From: Chloroflexia bacterium
Lineage (GTDB): Bacteria; Chloroflexota; Chloroflexia; QHBQ01; JADMIH01
NCBI GenBank assembly: GCA_025927935.1
Contig: JAICKM010000202.1
Coordinates: forward strand, 1 to 10,032
Reading direction: 5' to 3'
DNA length: 10,032 nt
Of this stretch, positions 1-7,011 are shown in pieces. The position numbers were made by a program, and so were the translations under genes. Position 1 is the stretch's first letter. Each line of letters starts with the position of its first letter. The notes beneath the pieces were generated by a model. That model saw only the letters and a list, made by a program, of their open reading frames with translations, did not search any database and was not told where the DNA came from.

Positions 1-948
1 GACCGGGATGGTGAGGATCCAGGCGCGCACCATGTTGCGCACCACGTCCCAGCGCACGGCGTTCATGCGCCGCGCCGCGCCCACGCCCAGGATGGTCGAG
101 CTAATGACATGGGTGGTGCTCAACGGGAAGCCGAGACGCGAGGCGGTCTCGATGACGGCCGCCGCCGAGGTCTCCGCCGCGAAGCCGTGGATCGGCTCCA
201 GGTGGGCCAGGCGCGTGCCCATGGTGTGGATGATGCGGCGCCCGCCCGCCGCCGTGCCCGCGGCCATGGTCAGCGCGCTCAAGATGATCACCCAGGTGGG
301 CACCGCGAAGGTGGGCAGCACGTTGGCGCTGACCAGGCCCAGGGTGATGATGCCCATCGTCTTTTGCGCGTCATTGCCGCCGTGGCTAAAGGCCATGAAC
401 GCCGCCGAGACGATCTGCGCGTGGCGGAACCACGACCCCACGCGGTGGGGCGACATGTTGGCGAAAATGGCGTAGAGCCCCTTCATCAGCAGCAGGGCGA
501 TGAAGAACCCGGCCACCGGCGAGGCCACCAGCGGCACCAGCACCTTATTGAACAGCACCAGCCACTGCACCGATCCCGCGCCCAGGGCGCCGATGCCCGC
601 GCCCATCAGGCTGCCGATGAGCGCGTGGCTGGAACTGCTGGGAATCCCGAAGTACCAGGTCAGCAAGTTCCAGAGGATCGCGCCGAGCAGGGCGGCGGAC
701 ACGGCCACCAGCGGCACATCGCCCTTGACGATGCCGCTGCCGATGGTTTTGGCAACCTCGGTGCCGGTGATGGCGCCGACAAAGTTGAGCGTGGCCGCCA
801 TGGCAATCGCCACGGTCGGCGACAGCACGCGGGTGGAAATGACCGTGGCGACGGCGTTCGCGGTGTCGTGAAAGCCGTTGATGAAATCGAATACGACGGC
901 CAGCAAGAGTAGGGTAACCAGCAGCGGGGTAAAACTGACATCAGGCAT
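1..948 (-). CDS. pit: PiT-family inorganic phosphate transporter (3' end cut by window)
   Basis: This is a low-affinity phosphate permease of the inner membrane, which in this family imports phosphate (usually as a metal-phosphate complex) by cation symport. The frame is open from an ATG at 948 to position 1, giving 316 residues with no stop, so only the last ~15-20 residues are probably missing (inference from the usual length of short bacterial PiT proteins). Both PiT signature repeats are visible: DFINGFHDTANA at residues 21-32 and AFSHGGNDAQK at about 186-196. The conserved WNLLTWYFGIPSSSSHALIG lies at about 93-112. Most of the protein is hydrophobic, consistent with about ten membrane segments. 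The start overlaps the stop of the upstream DUF47 gene by 8 nt (ATGCCTGA). There is no good Shine-Dalgarno sequence, so translation is probably coupled to the upstream gene. The family call is secure; the ion specificity is not readable from sequence. Confidence 0.96.
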   Translation of the reverse strand, partial: MPDVSFTPLLVTLLLLAVVFDFINGFHDTANAVATVISTRVLSPTVAIAMAATLNFVGAITGTEVAKTIGSGIVKGDVPLVAVSAALLGAILWNLLTWYFGIPSSSSHALIGSLMGAGIGALGAGSVQWLVLFNKVLVPLVASPVAGFFIALLLMKGLYAIFANMSPHRVGSWFRHAQIVSAAFMAFSHGGNDAQKTMGIITLGLVSANVLPTFAVPTWVIILSALTMAAGTAAGGRRIIHTMGTRLAHLEPIHGFAAETSAAAVIETASRLGFPLSTTHVISSTILGVGAARRMNAVRWDVVRNMVRAWILTIPV

Positions 949-1573
949 TCTTAATTACCAGGCCGCGCAACACGTCGGCGATATCCTCACTTTTATCGGT
1001 CACTTCTTCCATCATCTCGTAGATGCGGCTCCAGGTCAGCACCTCCAGCGGTTCATGCGGACTATGGAACAGCTCGATCAGCCCCTGGCGCAGCAGTTCG
1101 TCGGCCTGGTTCTCCAGCCGGTTGATCTCGATGATGCCTTCGTTCAGGTGGCCCATGCTGCGCCGCTGGCGCAGGTCGGGGATATAGCGCGCCACCTCTT
1201 CGGTGCAGGCGAGGATGCTCTTGGCGAGGGCCTGCGCGGTGGGTGTCGGTTGCTTGATATTGTAGACATACATGGCGTCGGCGCAGGCATGGATGGTATC
1301 CATCACGTCATCCAGGGCGCGAGTGAGCGTAATGATGTCTTCGCGGTCCATAGGCGGCATGAACACTTTGTTCAGTTGCTCATAGATGCTGTGGCTGATG
1401 TCGTCGTTACGGTGCTCCAGGTCGTGGATCTGCTCGACCACCTGGCCGGGCGCGTTGAAGTTCCGGCACAGCTCGTCCAGGAGCCGGGCGGCGGCCACAT
1501 TATTGTTTGCCGCTTCCTCGAACCAGGTGAAGAAGTCGTCGTGCTTTTTTGTGTTGTTGAGTACGTTCTGCAC
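941..1573 (-). CDS. DUF47 / PhoU-like Pit accessory protein
   Basis: A 210-residue soluble, mostly helical protein of the DUF47 (PhoU-like) family, which typically sits next to PiT transporters and is thought to modulate them. Visible hallmarks are the EHRNDD motif at 53-58, the PMDREDI...LDDVMD block at 74-92, NRLENQADELL at 151-161, and the C-terminal EEVTDKSEDIADVLRGLVIK at 189-208; the acidic clusters resemble the metal-binding helices of PhoU-like proteins. Length is normal for the family. The start is a GTG at 1571-1573, supported by a strong Shine-Dalgarno sequence (AAGGAG, 1581-1586) 7 nt upstream. The gene overlaps pit by 8 nt, so the two form an operon and the product most likely acts as a cytoplasmic partner of that permease. 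A tandem 11-bp repeat directly upstream of the ribosome binding site may be a regulator site. Confidence 0.93.
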   Translation of the reverse strand: MQNVLNNTKKHDDFFTWFEEAANNNVAAARLLDELCRNFNAPGQVVEQIHDLEHRNDDISHSIYEQLNKVFMPPMDREDIITLTRALDDVMDTIHACADAMYVYNIKQPTPTAQALAKSILACTEEVARYIPDLRQRRSMGHLNEGIIEINRLENQADELLRQGLIELFHSPHEPLEVLTWSRIYEMMEEVTDKSEDIADVLRGLVIKNA

Positions 1574-1586
1574 CGTCTCTCTCCTT

Positions 1587-1608
1587 ATGCGGTCTGAATA
1601 CGGTCTGA
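1587..1608 (-). promoter_or_regulatory. Tandem 11-bp direct repeat before the phosphate operon
   Basis: On the minus strand TCAGACCGTAT is followed immediately by TCAGACCGCAT, two head-to-tail 11-mers matching at 10 of 11 positions. The invariant core CAGACCG recurs with a 4-nt spacer. PhoB/PhoP-type response regulators classically bind two ~7-bp direct repeats at an 11-bp period, so a phosphate-regulated operator is a reasonable guess. The bases do not match the enterobacterial Pho box, and the site touches the ribosome binding site, which is unusually close to the start codon for an activator site. Function is inferred from layout only. Confidence 0.4.
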
Positions 1609-1626
1609 CTCGGCAGATCCTTCTCG

Positions 1627-1667
1627 CGGCGCGGTCCTCCCACGCGCCGGCCCATCTCCCAGGCCGG
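1627..1667 (-). promoter_or_regulatory. Paired GC-rich hairpins with matching GGGAG loops in the leader
   Basis: Read on the minus strand, CCGGCC/GGCCGG (1667-1662 with 1652-1647) closes the loop TGGGAGATG. The next stem, CGGCGCG/CGCGCCG (1649-1643 with 1633-1627), closes the loop TGGGAGGAC. The loops share their first six bases, and the stems share three bases (1647-1649), so they cannot both form at full length. They lie upstream of the DUF47-pit operon and would be in its mRNA leader if transcription begins before 1667. Exposed GGA in a loop is the kind of target that CsrA-type proteins use, but GC-rich DNA forms hairpins readily and no known riboswitch class was recognised. There is no U-tract, so this is not an obvious terminator. 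Confidence 0.35.
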
Positions 1668-1700
1668 GTTCAGCAAGTTACGTTCCAAACCCGACGAGTG

Positions 1701-1930
1701 GTCAGTGGTCGGTGATCAGTGGTCGGTGATTGACGAAGATCCGTACCTAGCGCTAGTGCAGCTTCCAGCCCCTTCTTGGGTGTAGCTGCGCGATTTATCG
1801 CGCCGTACTCGTTTGTCGCGAGCATATTCATAGCCCAACAGGTCGCTGGATCCGGCACTACTTCGCACGCCGCATGACCCACTCGTCGTACTGACCACTC
1901 CCCACCGACCACTGACCACCGACCACTGAC
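1701..1930. repeat. 230-bp intergenic element with 28-bp terminal inverted repeats (MITE-like)
   Basis: The left arm (1701-1728) is GTCAGTGGTCGGTG followed by ATCAGTGGTCGGTG. The right arm (1903-1930) is two perfect copies of CACCGACCACTGAC, the reverse complement of the same 14-mer. The arms therefore match at 27 of 28 positions in inverted orientation, enclosing a 174-bp core. A degraded extra copy of the right-arm unit starts at 1891. The core contains the hairpin GCGCGA-TTTA-TCGCGC (1788-1803) and the perfect palindrome CTAGCGCTAG (1747-1756). No transposase is encoded, so a non-autonomous mobile or REP-like element is the best reading. The element begins 10 nt past the stop of the glycosyltransferase gene and separates it from the phosphate operon, so the long inverted repeats could also end or block transcription. 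No clear target-site duplication was found. Open frames through it look incidental. Confidence 0.7.
1788..1803. other. Short perfect hairpin inside the repeat element
   Basis: GCGCGA and TCGCGC pair perfectly over 6 bp around a TTTA loop. The base composition of the surrounding core is more AT-rich than the flanking genes. It may be the structured centre of a REP/MITE-type repeat. There is no U-tract on either strand, so it is not a convincing intrinsic terminator. Confidence 0.45.
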
Positions 1931-1940
1931 CGCTCGCGGC

Positions 1941-3107
1941 TCACGCGAGGCTTTCGTAGAGGCCCAGCATCTGGTTGGCGGCGGCGCTCCACGGGTAGAG
2001 CGCGGCGCGCTGGAGGCCGGCGGCGTGCAGGTTGCGGCGTACCTCCGCGCTTTCCAGTACCAGTTCCAGGGCCGCCGTGATCGCTTCCTCGGCCGTCGGG
2101 TCCACCAGCATGACCGCTTGCCCGCCGATCTCGGCCAGGGCCGGGGTGCGCGAGGCGATCACCGGGGTGCCGCAGGCCATCGCCTCCAGCACCGGCAAGC
2201 CGAAGCCCTCGTAGAGGCTGGGGTAGACAAACAGGGTCGCCATGTTATAAAGCAGCGTCAGGTCTTCTTCCGCCACATAATCGATGAAATGGATGCGCTG
2301 GGCCACGCCGCTGGCGGCCGCCGCTTGGAAGATCGAATCGTACATCCAGCCGCGCCGCCCGGCCAGCACCAGGTCGTGGCCCGCGTCGCGGTCGTGCTGG
2401 ACCAGGCGGGCATAGGCCAGGATAAGCCGGGTCAGGTTCTTGCGCGGCTCGATGGTGCCGACGTGGAGCAGGTAACGCGCGGGCAGGCCCATGCGGCGGC
2501 GGGCCGCCGGGGCCTCGGCTTGCAAGTCGCCGTAAGTGAAGGAGCGGAACTGCCCGTCCACGCCGTTGTGGACCGTTACCACCCGTTCCGGCGGGATCTG
2601 CAACCATTCGACCACGTCGCGGCGGGTCGTCTCGGAGACGGCGACCACGCGCGTGGCCTGGCGGGCGGCGCGGGGCACGTGGCGCTGCAAATAGGCGCGG
2701 TTGCCGGGGTCGGTGACTTCGGGCAGCACCAGGAAGCTGAGGTCGTGGATGGTGATCACGCTGCGCGCCCCGCGCACCGGCGGGGCGATGAAGTCGGGCG
2801 CGTGCAGCACATCGACCCCGCCGATCATGCGGTCGGCGGCGACGGGCATGCGCAGGCGGTTCCAGAGGATGCCGAGCATGCGCGCCGACATCGGCAATTC
2901 GTGCGCCCGCGCGTTCCGGTGGTGGGCCAGCAACTGGGTGAGAAAGGCGTACTCCGGCGTATCGCGCGGCAAGCCCGCGCCGCCGTAGAACAACGTGTAC
3001 TCGTGCGTGCGGTCCATCTGGAGCAGGGCGCGCACGAGCGAGCGCGTATAGCGGGCCACCCCCGCGCCGTGCCAGACTCCCGTGGTATAGTCGATGCCGA
3101 TCCGCAC
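1941..3107 (-). CDS. GT4-family glycosyltransferase
   Basis: A 388-residue GT-B fold glycosyltransferase of family GT4, which moves a sugar (often mannose) from a nucleotide-activated donor to a lipid-linked or growing glycan acceptor at the cytoplasmic membrane face. The N-terminal acceptor domain has the glycine-rich GAGVARY loop (14-20), IHDLSFL (120-126), the SETTRRD helix start (158-164) and HNGVD (180-184). The C-terminal donor domain begins at VGTIEPRKN (216-224) and carries the nucleotide-sugar signature PSLYEGFGLPVLEAMACGTP (296-315), whose EGFGLPVLE gives the E-x7-E pair. Length is normal and no membrane segment is seen. The start is a GTG (3105-3107), because it gives the canonical MRIGIDY beta strand and lies just after AGGAA, which overlaps the TAG stop of the upstream gene (9-nt spacing). 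It is the last gene of the polysaccharide cluster. Donor and acceptor cannot be told from sequence. Confidence 0.93.
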   Translation of the reverse strand: MRIGIDYTTGVWHGAGVARYTRSLVRALLQMDRTHEYTLFYGGAGLPRDTPEYAFLTQLLAHHRNARAHELPMSARMLGILWNRLRMPVAADRMIGGVDVLHAPDFIAPPVRGARSVITIHDLSFLVLPEVTDPGNRAYLQRHVPRAARQATRVVAVSETTRRDVVEWLQIPPERVVTVHNGVDGQFRSFTYGDLQAEAPAARRRMGLPARYLLHVGTIEPRKNLTRLILAYARLVQHDRDAGHDLVLAGRRGWMYDSIFQAAAASGVAQRIHFIDYVAEEDLTLLYNMATLFVYPSLYEGFGLPVLEAMACGTPVIASRTPALAEIGGQAVMLVDPTAEEAITAALELVLESAEVRRNLHAAGLQRAALYPWSAAANQMLGLYESLA

Positions 3108-3116
3108 AGGGCGTTC

Positions 3117-4346
3117 CTACTTGCGCCGTGACAGGAGGTAGACGATGAAGCCCCCGATCACGATGCTCCAGTAGTTGATCAGCCGGTCCAACAAGGCGAT
3201 GCTGATCGCGGTGTTATCGTCCACGCCGAACAGCTTGAGCACGCCGACAACCGCGCCCTCGACCAGGCCGATACCGCCGGGCGTGAAGGGCAGCGTGGTC
3301 AGCAGCGAACTCGCCAGCGCGATGAAGATGACCACCGGCAGGGTGATCAGGTGGCCCTGGTCGAGCGCCTGCACCACGCCGTAGAGCCGGGCGCCTTCCA
3401 GCAGCCAGATCACCGCGGTATAGCCGGCCAGCACGGGCAGGCTGCGCCGGCGGAAGCTGAGCAGGGTGCCGTGCTGGAAGCTGGTGAACATCGCCCGGAA
3501 GCGCTGCGGGATCAGGTGCAGCACCCGGTCGCCCAGGATGCGCAAGACCACCAGGCCCACGCCGAGGGCCACGATCATCGCCCCGCCCAGGGCCAGCACG
3601 CCGGTCATCATGCCCGGCATATGGCCCTGCAAGGTCAGGAAGCCCGATACCAGCAGCAACCCGAACAGGATGAACAGGTCGATCATGCGCTCGGCCAGGA
3701 TGGTGCCGATGGTGCGCGAGAACGAGACGCCCGCGCTCTGCTTGAGCAGGTAGCTGCGGTAGGCGTCGCCCAGCTTGGCCGGCACGATGCAGTTCACGAA
3801 CCAGCTCAGGTAGATGATCTCGATCAGGCCGCCGACCCCCGGCATCTCCGGTTTCTTGGCCCGCGAGAAGCCGACGTTGCTGAGCAGCGTCTGCCAGCGC
3901 AGCCCGCGCAACAGGAAGGCCGCATAGTAGACCACGAACCCGGCCAGGAACCAGGCCGGGTTGGCCTGCTTCATCGTCTGCCAGACTTCCGCCGGATCGA
4001 GGTTGAAGCGGGTGAAAATGAACAGGAAGAGCGCAATCGCCAGCCCGAACGACAGCAGCGTGCGCGGATCGCGCAGGCGGTGAACCAGCCATGCCCGATC
4101 TTCGGCCATTTCCTCGACTTTGCCGGCCATCGCCGGGGCTTCCTTCTCGGCAGCCACTACGTCTTCCGGCGTGGTGTGCAGCTCCGCGGCGACCTGCCGG
4201 GCGTGCGCGCCGTTGGCGGTGATACCGGGCGCCGCGCCCGCGACGGCGTCATCCGCCGCGGTCTCCGGCTCCAGGGCTACCGAGCGATCATGCAACGATG
4301 TGGGTTCTTTGATAGGACCGTCCTCCTGTCCAATGCTGCGTTCCAA
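3117..4346 (-). CDS. YbhN / LPG-synthase transmembrane-type membrane protein (flippase-like)
   Basis: An integral membrane protein of the lysylphosphatidylglycerol-synthase TM-region family (PF03706-like, YbhN/AglD-type), without the C-terminal aminoacyl-transfer domain of MprF. Members next to glycosyltransferases are often suspected of moving or handling lipid-linked glycans; the biochemical role is unproven. Hydrophobic segments begin at about residue 97 (LLSFGLAIALFLFIF). Family landmarks are RGLRW (147-151), VPAKLGDAYRSYLL (188-201), ERMIDLF (219-225) and LPFTPGGIGLVEG (352-364). The first ~90 residues are a hydrophilic Ala/Glu-rich extension, longer than usual. The start is uncertain. 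The TTG at 4346 has no good Shine-Dalgarno sequence, while a perfect AGGAGG (4322-4327) sits 8 nt before an in-frame ATC (4311-4313); the first in-frame ATG is at 4130. The 111 nt between this gene and the upstream ligase (4347-4457) show no clear terminator or promoter. The downstream GT4 gene follows after 9 nt. Confidence 0.88.
   Translation of the reverse strand: MERSIGQEDGPIKEPTSLHDRSVALEPETAADDAVAGAAPGITANGAHARQVAAELHTTPEDVVAAEKEAPAMAGKVEEMAEDRAWLVHRLRDPRTLLSFGLAIALFLFIFTRFNLDPAEVWQTMKQANPAWFLAGFVVYYAAFLLRGLRWQTLLSNVGFSRAKKPEMPGVGGLIEIIYLSWFVNCIVPAKLGDAYRSYLLKQSAGVSFSRTIGTILAERMIDLFILFGLLLVSGFLTLQGHMPGMMTGVLALGGAMIVALGVGLVVLRILGDRVLHLIPQRFRAMFTSFQHGTLLSFRRRSLPVLAGYTAVIWLLEGARLYGVVQALDQGHLITLPVVIFIALASSLLTTLPFTPGGIGLVEGAVVGVLKLFGVDDNTAISIALLDRLINYWSIVIGGFIVYLLSRRK
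4322..4327 (-). promoter_or_regulatory. Perfect Shine-Dalgarno that disputes the start of the flippase-like gene
   Basis: AGGAGG on the minus strand is followed by an 8-nt spacer and then ATC in the reading frame of the membrane protein. No ATG, GTG or TTG stands at normal spacing in that frame; the next in-frame TTG is about 18 nt further on. Either ATC is used as a rare start, or the motif is coincidental inside the coding region of a TTG-initiated gene. Confidence 0.4.
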
Positions 4347-4457
4347 GGCCCCGGCACGGGTAGAAAGCGCGGGTGCGTCCCTTGAAATCGCCGACCTAAA
4401 AGCGAAAACAGAAGCCCTGCCGTTTCGGGTGCGAAGGCGGCAAGGCCATCCAGCAAC

Positions 4458-5996
4458 TCACGCGCCACCGGCGCGGGCGGCGGCGCTTGCGCCGGGCAGA
4501 ACGATGCGCGGCGCCAGGTAAAAAAGCGCAATCACGGCGGCCCAATGGATGCCGAAATTGAGCACATGCAAGTTCTCGAACACGCTATGGCCCATGATGG
4601 TGCCGACGACGCCGATGGCCCCGATGAGCAGGGCCGTCTCAAAGCCGCGCCGGGCTGTCCACAGGCGGCCAATCGCGCGCGCGCCCGTCGCCAGCGTCAC
4701 GCCGAGCACGGCCAGGTAGGCCAGCAGCCCGGCCAGCCCGGTCTCGGCCAGGGCGTGCAGGTAGTAATTGTGGGCATGGCCCTTCGATACCGGCCAGCCC
4801 TGGATGGAGAAGCGCGGCCAGGCCACGTTGAAGTTGCCGATGCCGATGCCCAGCCAGGGGTCGGAGAGGAACATGTTGCCCGCGGTCTGCCAGTGGGCCA
4901 GGCGCTCGACCTGGCTGAAGTTCTCCGGCGTCGTCTCGACCTCGCGCACATCGTAGATCTGCAACTGGTTGGGGATGCTCTCCAGGCGGTCGCGCAGGCT
5001 GGCGGGCAGCACGCCGGTCACGGTCAGGCCCACCAGCAAGGCCGCGCCCAGGCCCAGCGCGAGCAGCGTCCGGCCCCGGTATGGCCCCATCGCCAGGGCC
5101 ATCGCCAGGATGCCGAAGACCAGGCCGATGTAACCCCCGCGCGACTGGCTGGCGATCAGCCCGCCCAGGATGACGGCGCTCAGCGCGGCCACGCCCACCG
5201 CCAGAGCGACGAGGGCCAGCCGCGCCCGCCGGTCGCGCTGGACGCCCGATCCGCGCGCCCGCAGCCCGCGCACCGCGCGGATGAGCAGGTAACAACTGAG
5301 GGCAATCGCCAGCGCGATGGTCAAGTTGAGGTAGCCCGCGTAGGAGTTGGGCATGCCGATGGTGCCGAAGGCGCGCGGCACCAGGTCTTCGGGATCGCCG
5401 CCCTGGCCGGCAAAGAAGGATGGCGGCACCTGCCGCGTCGCCACCTGCCAGATGCCCAGCAGGGCCTCGGCGGTCGCGCCCGCGAAGAAGCAGGCGACCA
5501 GCCCGATGATCTCGGCGCGCGTCCGAATCGTGTTGGCGATGATGATATAGGCCAGCAGCACCACGGTCCAGCGGGCCAGTTCGGCCAGGCCCGCGCTCAC
5601 CGACCCGGCCACAGCCAGGCTGGCGACCATGACCGTCATGTAGACGGCCAGCGCCACGGCGAACGGGGGGATCACCAACCGGCGCGCGGACACGGCCGTC
5701 CAGGCCCACCAGGCGCCCAGCAGCCCGACCATGGTGGCCTGGGTCAGTGTGGCCCGGCCTCCCAACGTGATTTCCTGCTGCACGGGGACACTCAAGACGA
5801 GCGCGTAGACTCCCCAGGCCGGGCGCTGCAAGACCAGCACGCCGCCCACGAGCAGGACGGCGAGGCCCAGGCCCACCTGCGGCGGCAGGAAGACGGCCAC
5901 GGCCACGGCGCCCGCCACCAGGATGGCATACCACCAGGGCATGCGGCGCCAATCGGCGGCGGCGCCCCGTGATATGGCGAGGACAGCGGCCCGCAT
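4458..5996 (-). CDS. O-antigen ligase family (Wzy_C) membrane protein
   Basis: A 512-residue polytopic membrane protein of the O-antigen ligase/polymerase superfamily (Wzy_C, PF04932-like). Such proteins transfer or polymerise undecaprenyl-linked glycans on the outer face of the membrane. Visible landmarks are roughly a dozen hydrophobic helices, SQSRGGYIG (about 283-291) at the end of a helix, and a large extracytoplasmic loop at about 325-415. That loop holds ERLAHWQTAGNMFLSDPWLG (364-383) and GHAHNYYLHALAETGLAG (406-423), the conserved His-bearing segment of this superfamily. The start chosen is the ATG at 5996: AAGGGAG lies directly upstream and merges with the TAA stop of the UDP-xylose synthase gene, 7 nt away. 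The longer open frame back to 6101 would overlap that gene by ~100 nt and encodes an Arg-rich, unrelated-looking stretch. Whether it is a ligase or polymerase, and for which glycan, is not decided by sequence. Confidence 0.92.
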   Translation of the reverse strand: MRAAVLAISRGAAADWRRMPWWYAILVAGAVAVAVFLPPQVGLGLAVLLVGGVLVLQRPAWGVYALVLSVPVQQEITLGGRATLTQATMVGLLGAWWAWTAVSARRLVIPPFAVALAVYMTVMVASLAVAGSVSAGLAELARWTVVLLAYIIIANTIRTRAEIIGLVACFFAGATAEALLGIWQVATRQVPPSFFAGQGGDPEDLVPRAFGTIGMPNSYAGYLNLTIALAIALSCYLLIRAVRGLRARGSGVQRDRRARLALVALAVGVAALSAVILGGLIASQSRGGYIGLVFGILAMALAMGPYRGRTLLALGLGAALLVGLTVTGVLPASLRDRLESIPNQLQIYDVREVETTPENFSQVERLAHWQTAGNMFLSDPWLGIGIGNFNVAWPRFSIQGWPVSKGHAHNYYLHALAETGLAGLLAYLAVLGVTLATGARAIGRLWTARRGFETALLIGAIGVVGTIMGHSVFENLHVLNFGIHWAAVIALFYLAPRIVLPGASAAARAGGA

Positions 5997-6003
5997 CGCT
6001 CCC

Positions 6004-7002
6004 TTAGCCGCCCAGTGAGGTGCCGCCCACCGGCTGCGGCGCCGTCGCGTCGCTGGGCGTGACCACCGTGCGGAACCAGGCCAGGGTGCGTTCCAGCCCA
6101 TCAGCCAGGCTCACCCGCGGCTCCCACCCGATCTCGGTGCGGATGCGCGTGATGTCGGGGCAGCGGCGGCTGGGGTCTTCGGTCAGCGCGGGCCGATGCT
6201 CGATGGGCACCTGCGCGCCGGCCAGGTCGCGGATAATCCGGGCGAAGTCGATGATGTAGCGCTCATCGGGGTTGCCGACGTTGTAGACCCGCCCGCAGGC
6301 CACTTCGCACGGGGCGTCCATCACGGCGCGCAGCGCGCGCACCATATCCTCGACATAGCAGAAGGCGCGGGTTTGCTTGCCGTCGCCGTAGACGGTCAGC
6401 GGGCGACCGGTGAGCGCCTGGGAGATGAAATTGGGCACTACGCGCCCATCCTTGGGGTTCATGTGCGGGCCGTAGGTGTTGAAGATGCGCACCAGCCGCC
6501 CGTCAATGCCCTTCTCGCGCACATAGGTCGTGACCAGCGTTTCGCCCAGGCGCTTGCTCTCGTCGTAGCAGGCGCGCGGCCCCACTGGGTTGACGTTGCC
6601 GAAGTAGGTCTCGACCTGCGGGTGGACCAGCGGATCGCCATAGGCTTCGGACGTGGAGGTGAAGAGGATACGCGCGTCATGCTCCGTGGCCCATTCGAGC
6701 AGGTTCTGCGTGCCGTAGGTATTGGTCGCCAGGATCGCCAGCGGGATGCGGCTGAAATCGGCGGGACTGGCCGGGCTTGCCAGGTGATAGACCTGATCGG
6801 CGTCCGGCAGATCGGGCGGCAGGGGCCGGCTGATGTCGTGCTCGATCACACGCAGCCGGGGATTATCACGCAGCGCGGCGATATTGCGCGGGTTGCCGGT
6901 GAGGTAGTTGTCGAGAATGAGAACGTCATGACCGTCCGCGAGCAAGGCGGCGGTGAGGTGCGAGCCGATAAAACCGGCCCCACCGGCGACAATAATGCGC
7001 AA
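6004..7002 (-). CDS. UDP-glucuronate decarboxylase (UDP-xylose synthase), extended SDR family
   Basis: A 332-residue NAD-dependent extended short-chain dehydrogenase. UXS enzymes oxidise UDP-glucuronate at C4, decarboxylate it and re-reduce it to UDP-xylose in the cytoplasm. The Rossmann motif GGAGFIGSH (7-15) follows the first beta strand, with LDN (30-32) at the end of beta-2. Then come HLASPASP (73-80), TSTSEAYGDP (115-124), and the diagnostic UXS stretch GNVNPVGPRACYDESKRLGE (135-154), holding the catalytic YxxxK (Y146, K150). RIFNTYGP (172-179) and YGDGKQTRAFCYVEDM (205-220) complete the family pattern. Length is close to normal, with a short low-complexity tail. The start is a TTG (7000-7002), supported by AGGAGG 5 nt upstream and the intact Rossmann N-terminus. 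That Shine-Dalgarno sequence overlaps the TAG stop of the upstream fusion gene. Its product probably supplies xylose for the glycan made by neighbouring genes. A related UDP-hexose decarboxylase/epimerase activity is less likely. Confidence 0.9.
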   Translation of the reverse strand: MRIIVAGGAGFIGSHLTAALLADGHDVLILDNYLTGNPRNIAALRDNPRLRVIEHDISRPLPPDLPDADQVYHLASPASPADFSRIPLAILATNTYGTQNLLEWATEHDARILFTSTSEAYGDPLVHPQVETYFGNVNPVGPRACYDESKRLGETLVTTYVREKGIDGRLVRIFNTYGPHMNPKDGRVVPNFISQALTGRPLTVYGDGKQTRAFCYVEDMVRALRAVMDAPCEVACGRVYNVGNPDERYIIDFARIIRDLAGAQVPIEHRPALTEDPSRRCPDITRIRTEIGWEPRVSLADGLERTLAWFRTVVTPSDATAPQPVGGTSLGG

Positions 7003-7011
7003 AGGATCCTC

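Noticed and set aside
1500..1688. 62-codon minus-strand frame between the spacer and the DUF47 gene
   Set aside because: It overlaps the start of the DUF47 gene in another frame and covers the leader hairpins and the tandem repeat; its composition is unlike a protein.
1666..1692. Imperfect inverted repeat GGGTT...AACCC near the left end of the repeat element
   Set aside because: A 5-bp stem with a 17-nt loop and no U-tract is too weak to call a terminator or operator.
1670..1919. Two minus-strand open frames (80 and 67 codons) through the spacer
   Set aside because: They overlap each other, run through the inverted-repeat arms (giving repetitive Thr/Asp/His/Arg residues), have no convincing Shine-Dalgarno sequence and resemble no family I recognise. 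They are best explained as readings of the repeat element.
1697..1930. CRISPR-like repetition
   Set aside because: The 14-mers are contiguous tandem copies in opposite orientations at the two ends. There are no regularly spaced repeats with unique spacers and no cas genes.
4545..5972. 475-codon plus-strand frame antisense to the O-antigen ligase gene
   Set aside because: Same reason: low-complexity Gln/Gly/His/Arg-rich translation with no motif, opposite a gene with clear Wzy_C features.
5997..6101. 35-codon upstream extension of the O-antigen ligase gene
   Set aside because: It would overlap the end of the UXS gene and encodes an Arg/Trp-rich stretch. The ATG at 5996 has its own ribosome binding site and a 7-nt gap.
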